Source: Tatumella sp. JGM118 (GTDB lineage: Bacteria; Pseudomonadota; Gammaproteobacteria; Enterobacterales; Enterobacteriaceae). Taken from it: a DNA stretch of 64,000 nt. A program made the position numbers and the translations under genes. The notes beneath the pieces are model-generated. The model worked only from the letters and a program-made list of their open reading frames with translations. It searched no databases and was not told the DNA's origin. Below are positions 60,021 to 64,000 of this stretch, piece after piece; the first letter of the stretch is position 1; the number at the start of each line of letters is the position of its first letter. The stretch covers positions 62,001-126,000 of the forward strand of contig NZ_JAERJR010000004.1 in NCBI RefSeq assembly GCF_018257515.1, given 5' to 3'.

Positions 60021-61999
60021 CGGGTCTGATCCGCGGGAATGACCGTATTAAGGAAGAAGTCGAGTGTCTCTTCGATGGTCTTCTCCATTCCGATGGACGG
60101 GGTCCAGTTCAGCAGGCGTTGAGCATTACGGATATTAGGCTTTCTGTGCTCGACGTCCTGGTACCCTTTACCATAATAACTACTGCTTTCGATATCGCGA
60201 TAACCGGCAAACGGCGGGAAGTGCTGCCGGAGTGGATGACGCTCGAAACAGCGGTAAAGCATTTCGGCCAGTTCACGGATACTGGCTTCATTCTCCGGGT
60301 TACCGATATTGATGATCTGTCCGTCACACTGTCCCTGTTTATTTTCGATAATACGGAACAGGGCCTCGATACCGTCGGCGATATCCGTGAAACAGCGTTT
60401 CTGCCGGCCGCCATCCACCAGTTTGATCGGCGAGCCTTCGACCAGATTCAGGATCAGTTGGGTAATGGCCCGGGAACTGCCGATCCTCGCAGAATTCAGG
60501 CTGTCGAGGCGCGGCCCCATCCAGTTAAATGGCCGGAACAACGTGAAGCGGAGTCCTTCTTTTTCGCCGTAGGCCCAGATCACCCGGTCCAGTAATTGTT
60601 TTGAAACCGAATAAATCCAGCGTTGTTTGTTGATAGGCCCGACCACCAGGTTAGAGCGGTCTTCATCGAAGGTTTCATCCGTACACATGCCGTAAACTTC
60701 AGAAGTGGACGGGAAAATGATCCGTTTTTTGTATTTTACACAGCCACGGATAATTTTGAGGTTCTCTTCGAAATCCAGCTCAAATACCCGTAAAGGGTTA
60801 CGTGTATATTCTACCGGTGTGGCAATGGCCACCAGAGGCAGGATGACATCACATTTTTTGATGTGGTAATCGATCCATTCGGTATGGATCGTAATATCAC
60901 CTTCGACAAAATGAAAACGCTCATTGCCAAGAAAACGGCTGACCGCATCCGAGCCGATATCCATGCCGAAGACTTCATAATTGTCATCCTGCAGCAGGCG
61001 TTCGGTCAGATGGTTGCCGATAAAGCCGTTGACCCCGAGGATCAGCACCCGGGTGCGTTTTTTCTGCGCGACCACCGGCTGTGTACTGATAATTGAACCT
61101 TCGGTCAGGCCTAAGGGACGTACGAGTTCGCGGCCCTGCATATAGACGCTTTGTTCCGTTTGTCCGGTCACAATTTCCAGTGCGCCCTCACCACAGGCGA
61201 CTATCAGCGGAGAGACCGACAATACCTGGCCTGGTGTCGCTGCCGGGACATCGGTATGTACGCGGGATTTCCAGACGATAAACCTGGTGTTACCGACATA
61301 ACTGAAGGCGCCCGGCCAGGGTTCACTGACGGCGCGCACCAGGTTATGCAATACCGTGGCGGGCTGATTCCAGTCAAGTCGACCGTCTTCCGGGGTTCTG
61401 CGGCCCACATAAGTCGCCCGTTGTTCATCCTGGGCTGACAGCGCGACCTTGCCTTGCTTTATCGCCGGCAGAGTGGACTGAAGCAGTTCGCGGGCCGCCT
61501 GAGTCAGTTTTTTATGTAACCGCAGTGCATCATCACTGGCGGAAATAGCGACCGTTTGCTGAGATACAATCTCTCCGGCATCCGCCCGTTTCACCATTTT
61601 ATGTAAGGTAACACCGGTCTCTGTTTCGCCGTTCACCAGCACCCAGTTCAGAGGCGCGCGTCCGCGGTAACGGGGCAGCAGAGAACCATGCAGATTATAA
61701 GCACCGGCCGGCGGGAGATTCAGGATCTCTTCTGACAGCAAGTCCCGGTAGTAAAAAGAGAAGATAATGTCCGGCGCACTTTCGCGAAGCCGTTCCACCC
61801 ACAGCGGATGATTCACGTTCTCCGGTGAAAATACCGGAATGTTATGTTCTGCCGCCAGGTGTGCGACAGAACCGTAGAAATGATTTTCTGACGGATTGTC
61901 CAGGTGGGTATAGATGGCAGTAATATCGAAACCGGCTTCAATCAGCGCCTCAACGCCCACACATCCCATGTCATGATAAGCAAAAACGACAGCTTTCAT
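60017..61999 (-). CDS. arnA: bifunctional UDP-L-Ara4N formyltransferase / UDP-GlcA decarboxylase
   Basis: The 660-aa fusion (E. coli 660) has two active parts. The N-terminal formyltransferase has [20 protein letters not shown] (in parts: [12 protein letters not shown], with Asn and His catalytic) and RADAGEIV with the Asp. The C-terminal short-chain dehydrogenase starts at the NAD loop [10 protein letters not shown] (near residue 325), with PSTSEVYG and the [10 protein letters not shown] Tyr/Lys pair. Makes UDP-Ara4O and formylates UDP-Ara4N in the cytosol. Overlaps the arnC stop as TAATG. Confidence 0.97.
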   Translation of the reverse strand: MKAVVFAYHDMGCVGVEALIEAGFDITAIYTHLDNPSENHFYGSVAHLAAEHNIPVFSPENVNHPLWVERLRESAPDIIFSFYYRDLLSEEILNLPPAGAYNLHGSLLPRYRGRAPLNWVLVNGETETGVTLHKMVKRADAGEIVSQQTVAISASDDALRLHKKLTQAARELLQSTLPAIKQGKVALSAQDEQRATYVGRRTPEDGRLDWNQPATVLHNLVRAVSEPWPGAFSYVGNTRFIVWKSRVHTDVPAATPGQVLSVSPLIVACGEGALEIVTGQTEQSVYMQGRELVRPLGLTEGSIISTQPVVAQKKRTRVLILGVNGFIGNHLTERLLQDDNYEVFGMDIGSDAVSRFLGNERFHFVEGDITIHTEWIDYHIKKCDVILPLVAIATPVEYTRNPLRVFELDFEENLKIIRGCVKYKKRIIFPSTSEVYGMCTDETFDEDRSNLVVGPINKQRWIYSVSKQLLDRVIWAYGEKEGLRFTLFRPFNWMGPRLDSLNSARIGSSRAITQLILNLVEGSPIKLVDGGRQKRCFTDIADGIEALFRIIENKQGQCDGQIINIGNPENEASIRELAEMLYRCFERHPLRQHFPPFAGYRDIESSSYYGKGYQDVEHRKPNIRNAQRLLNWTPSIGMEKTIEETLDFFLNTVIPADQTR

Positions 62000-62979
62000 T
62001 ATAAATTATCCTCATTAGTTGACGAAGCGGCGTGATTAACGACACGCTGAACAAAATAACGCGGGCGCGCACGGACATCGCTGTAGATCCTGCCGATATA
62101 CTCACCCAGTAATCCCATGCCAATGAATTGCGCGCCGATAAAAATAAATAACACGGCGAATAGCGTAAAAACCCCTTCAGCGGCCCAGTGGGCACCGAAA
62201 ATCAGTCGCAACACGACCAGCAGAAATGCGAACAGAAAACCGGCACAGGCGATCAGCGCGCCGACGACACTAAGCATTCGCAGTGGTGTGGTCGTCAGAC
62301 AGGTCACCAGGTCATACATCAGGTTTATCAGGCGCATAAAGCTGTATTTCGATGTGCCGTGCTCACGCTCCGCATGATGCACCGGAATCTCCGTGGTATG
62401 ACGGGCGAAGGTATTGGCCAGAATGGGGATAAACGTGCTGCGCTCCTGACAATGCAGCATGGCCTCGACGATAGGGCGCCGGTATGCCCGCAGCATACAG
62501 CCATAATCGCCCATCGCTTTACCGGTGGTACTCTGGATCAGCCGGTTAATCATCCGTGAAGCAATCTTACGGAACGGGCTGTCCTGACGGTTTTGCCGTA
62601 CGGTGCCGACGACGTCATAGCCCTGCCGGGCGGTCGCGACCAGGGCTGGGATCTCTTCCGGCGGATTCTGTAAATCTGCATCCAGTGTGACAATCAGGTC
62701 ACCGGTGACATAGCTGAAGCCTGCCATTATGGCGGAATGCTGGCCATAATTACGGTTCAGGAGGATGGCGACGATATGGCTATCCACCGCTTCCGCAGCA
62801 TCAATAATCTGTTGTGCGGAGTTATCACTGCTGCCGTCATCAATGAGCAGGATCTCATAATCGGTGTCCAGCTGCCGGCAGGCGGCCGTGGTCCGGGAAA
62901 TCAGGTCAGGCAGGCTCTCCTGCTCGTTATATACAGGAATAACGACAGAGACTTTATTCACAGGGGTTGGTGTCCGCAT
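61999..62979 (-). CDS. arnC: undecaprenyl-phosphate Ara4FN transferase
   Basis: The 326-aa GT2 enzyme joins Ara4FN to undecaprenyl phosphate. [29 protein letters not shown] and the metal-binding [15 protein letters not shown] are present. Two C-terminal transmembrane segments follow, then [19 protein letters not shown]. It lies 1 bp from the arnB stop. Confidence 0.96.
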   Translation of the reverse strand: MRTPTPVNKVSVVIPVYNEQESLPDLISRTTAACRQLDTDYEILLIDDGSSDNSAQQIIDAAEAVDSHIVAILLNRNYGQHSAIMAGFSYVTGDLIVTLDADLQNPPEEIPALVATARQGYDVVGTVRQNRQDSPFRKIASRMINRLIQSTTGKAMGDYGCMLRAYRRPIVEAMLHCQERSTFIPILANTFARHTTEIPVHHAEREHGTSKYSFMRLINLMYDLVTCLTTTPLRMLSVVGALIACAGFLFAFLLVVLRLIFGAHWAAEGVFTLFAVLFIFIGAQFIGMGLLGEYIGRIYSDVRARPRYFVQRVVNHAASSTNEDNL

Positions 62980-62980
62980 C

Positions 62981-64000
62981 TTACATCCTGGTAATTTCTT
63001 TAATGGCGGTAATCACCCGATGACAGTCGCCATCGGTCATGTCCGGAAACAGGGGAATGGAGCAAATACGGTCGCTGTTCCATTCGGTGGCCGGTAAGTG
63101 CAGGTCCGGAAATTGTTCACGGTAATATTTCTGGGTGTGCACCGCGCGGAAATGCATACCGGTTCCGATATTCCGGTCTTTCATTTGCTGCATAAACTGA
63201 TCCCGGCTGACACCACAACGTGTCTCATCGATCCGTAACACAAATAAATGCCAGGCGTGCTGGTGGGGCCAGGCGGGCAGGGCCAGAGGTAATACGGGAG
63301 CATCGGCGAAGGCTTCGGTATAACGGGCTGCAATATCTGCCCTGCGGCTATTAATCGCCGGGAGTTTACTCAGTTGATTCAGGGCAATCGCGGCCTGAAT
63401 GTCGGTCAGGTTATATTTAAAGCCGGGGGTGATCACTTCTGCCTGGGGCTTACGGCCCAGTGTCTCCCTGTCAAAGGCATCTACGCCCAGGCCATGGAAT
63501 TTCAGTGTCCGTATGCGGGCGGCCAGTTCATCATCGTCGGTAACGATCATTCCGCCTTCCGCGCAGGTTACGTTTTTAATGGCATGGAATGAGAAAATGG
63601 CTGTGGCATGGTGACCGATGTGCTGCCCCTTGTAGTAACATCCGGTAGCATGAGCAGCATCTTCGATAACCAGCAGATTATGACGGCGAGCCACCTCATA
63701 GATGGCGTCTGAATCTACCGGCGCACCGGCATAATGTACCGGAATAATTGCCTTGGTCCGCGGGGTGATGGCCGCTTCCAGGGTGGCTGCTGTCACCATA
63801 AGGTTATCAGGGTCAATATCTGCCATCACTGGCGTTGCCCCCAGTAACGAAATCATATTCGCGGTAGACACCCAGGTCAGCGACGGAGTAATGACCTCAT
63901 CGCCCGGGCCCACACCCGCGGCCATCAGTGTGATATGCATTCCGCCGGTTGCTGAACTGACGGCAATCGCATGCTTTGTTCCCGTAAGCTGGCTGAACTC
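62981..64000 (-). CDS. arnB: UDP-Ara4O aminotransferase ArnB (5' end outside window)
   Basis: The PLP-dependent DegT-type aminotransferase makes UDP-L-Ara4N. The frame is open to the window edge: the last 60 bases encode [14 protein letters not shown] ahead of the internal Met at 63940, so the true start lies beyond 64000. Visible marks are [30 protein letters not shown] and the PLP-Lys in [16 protein letters not shown]. About 340 of some 380 residues are present. First gene of arnBCADTEF; PmrA or PhoP control is usual but the promoter is out of view. Confidence 0.96.
   Translation of the reverse strand, partial: EFSQLTGTKHAIAVSSATGGMHITLMAAGVGPGDEVITPSLTWVSTANMISLLGATPVMADIDPDNLMVTAATLEAAITPRTKAIIPVHYAGAPVDSDAIYEVARRHNLLVIEDAAHATGCYYKGQHIGHHATAIFSFHAIKNVTCAEGGMIVTDDDELAARIRTLKFHGLGVDAFDRETLGRKPQAEVITPGFKYNLTDIQAAIALNQLSKLPAINSRRADIAARYTEAFADAPVLPLALPAWPHQHAWHLFVLRIDETRCGVSRDQFMQQMKDRNIGTGMHFRAVHTQKYYREQFPDLHLPATEWNSDRICSIPLFPDMTDGDCHRVITAIKEITRM

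Overview
The window is a chromosomal segment of a gamma-proteobacterium of the order Enterobacterales. Almost every core gene has a close counterpart in the E. coli 53-57 min region (guaBA, ppk-ppx, purMN, upp-uraA, hda, bepA, bcp, gcvR, dapA-bamC, purC, ypfJ-tmcA, dapE, tal-tkt, hemF, amiA, ypeA-yfeZYX, cysPTWAM). Gene order is compressed and rearranged relative to E. coli. The membrane PQQ dehydrogenase, ampH next to a DUF1176 gene, and an arn operon close to cysM suggest an Erwiniaceae-like organism (Tatumella, Pantoea or Erwinia type). That genus-level guess is an inference from gene content only. No rRNA, tRNA or CRISPR was found.

Layout. 1-2.5 kb: the 3' end of guaB, then guaA (GMP synthesis). 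2.5-12.2 kb: an AT-richer accessory zone with a lone GT25 glycosyltransferase, an isochorismatase-family hydrolase among IS3-type remnants, a divergent LysR/FAD-monooxygenase pair, a frameshifted HEMMH metallopeptidase next to a T6SS-immunity-like lipoprotein, a 9-bp tandem repeat, a ycgZ-ymgA-ariR-type operon, a FUSC membrane protein and a small unknown membrane protein. 12.4-16.4 kb: a membrane PQQ dehydrogenase and MgtE. 16.5-25.8 kb: ppk-ppx-tehB (polyphosphate, tellurite), purMN with a PurR box, upp-uraA with a UTP-sensing type promoter, and hda starting at CTG. 25.8-37 kb: yfgD, bepA, bcp, gcvR, dapA-bamC, purC, ypfJ-tmcA and yffB-dapE-ypfN. 37.5-46.5 kb: ansP, a DUF1176 protein, ampH, the tal-tkt pair, hemF and amiA. 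46.7-54.5 kb: ypeA, yfeZ, yfeY, yfeX and the complete cysPTWAM sulfate/thiosulfate module. 54.6-64 kb: a CpxR/OmpR-type two-component system converging on the full arnBCADTEF lipid A L-Ara4N operon (arnB runs off the window).

How it works together. Purine genes (guaBA, purMN, purC) and pyrimidine salvage (upp-uraA) are interspersed, with PurR-type operators at purM and purC. Several genes serve envelope maintenance: BepA, BamC, AmiA, AmpH, DapA/DapE and the Arn pathway.

The strongest anomaly is the transaldolase-like gene upstream of an intact transketolase. It keeps the family fold and length but has lost the Schiff-base lysine (Thr131) and five other active-site residues, so it is probably a pseudoenzyme. 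Other points of interest are the broken metallopeptidase with its putative immunity lipoprotein, and three TTGTACAG repeats at exact 19-bp spacing upstream of the ycgZ-type operon.
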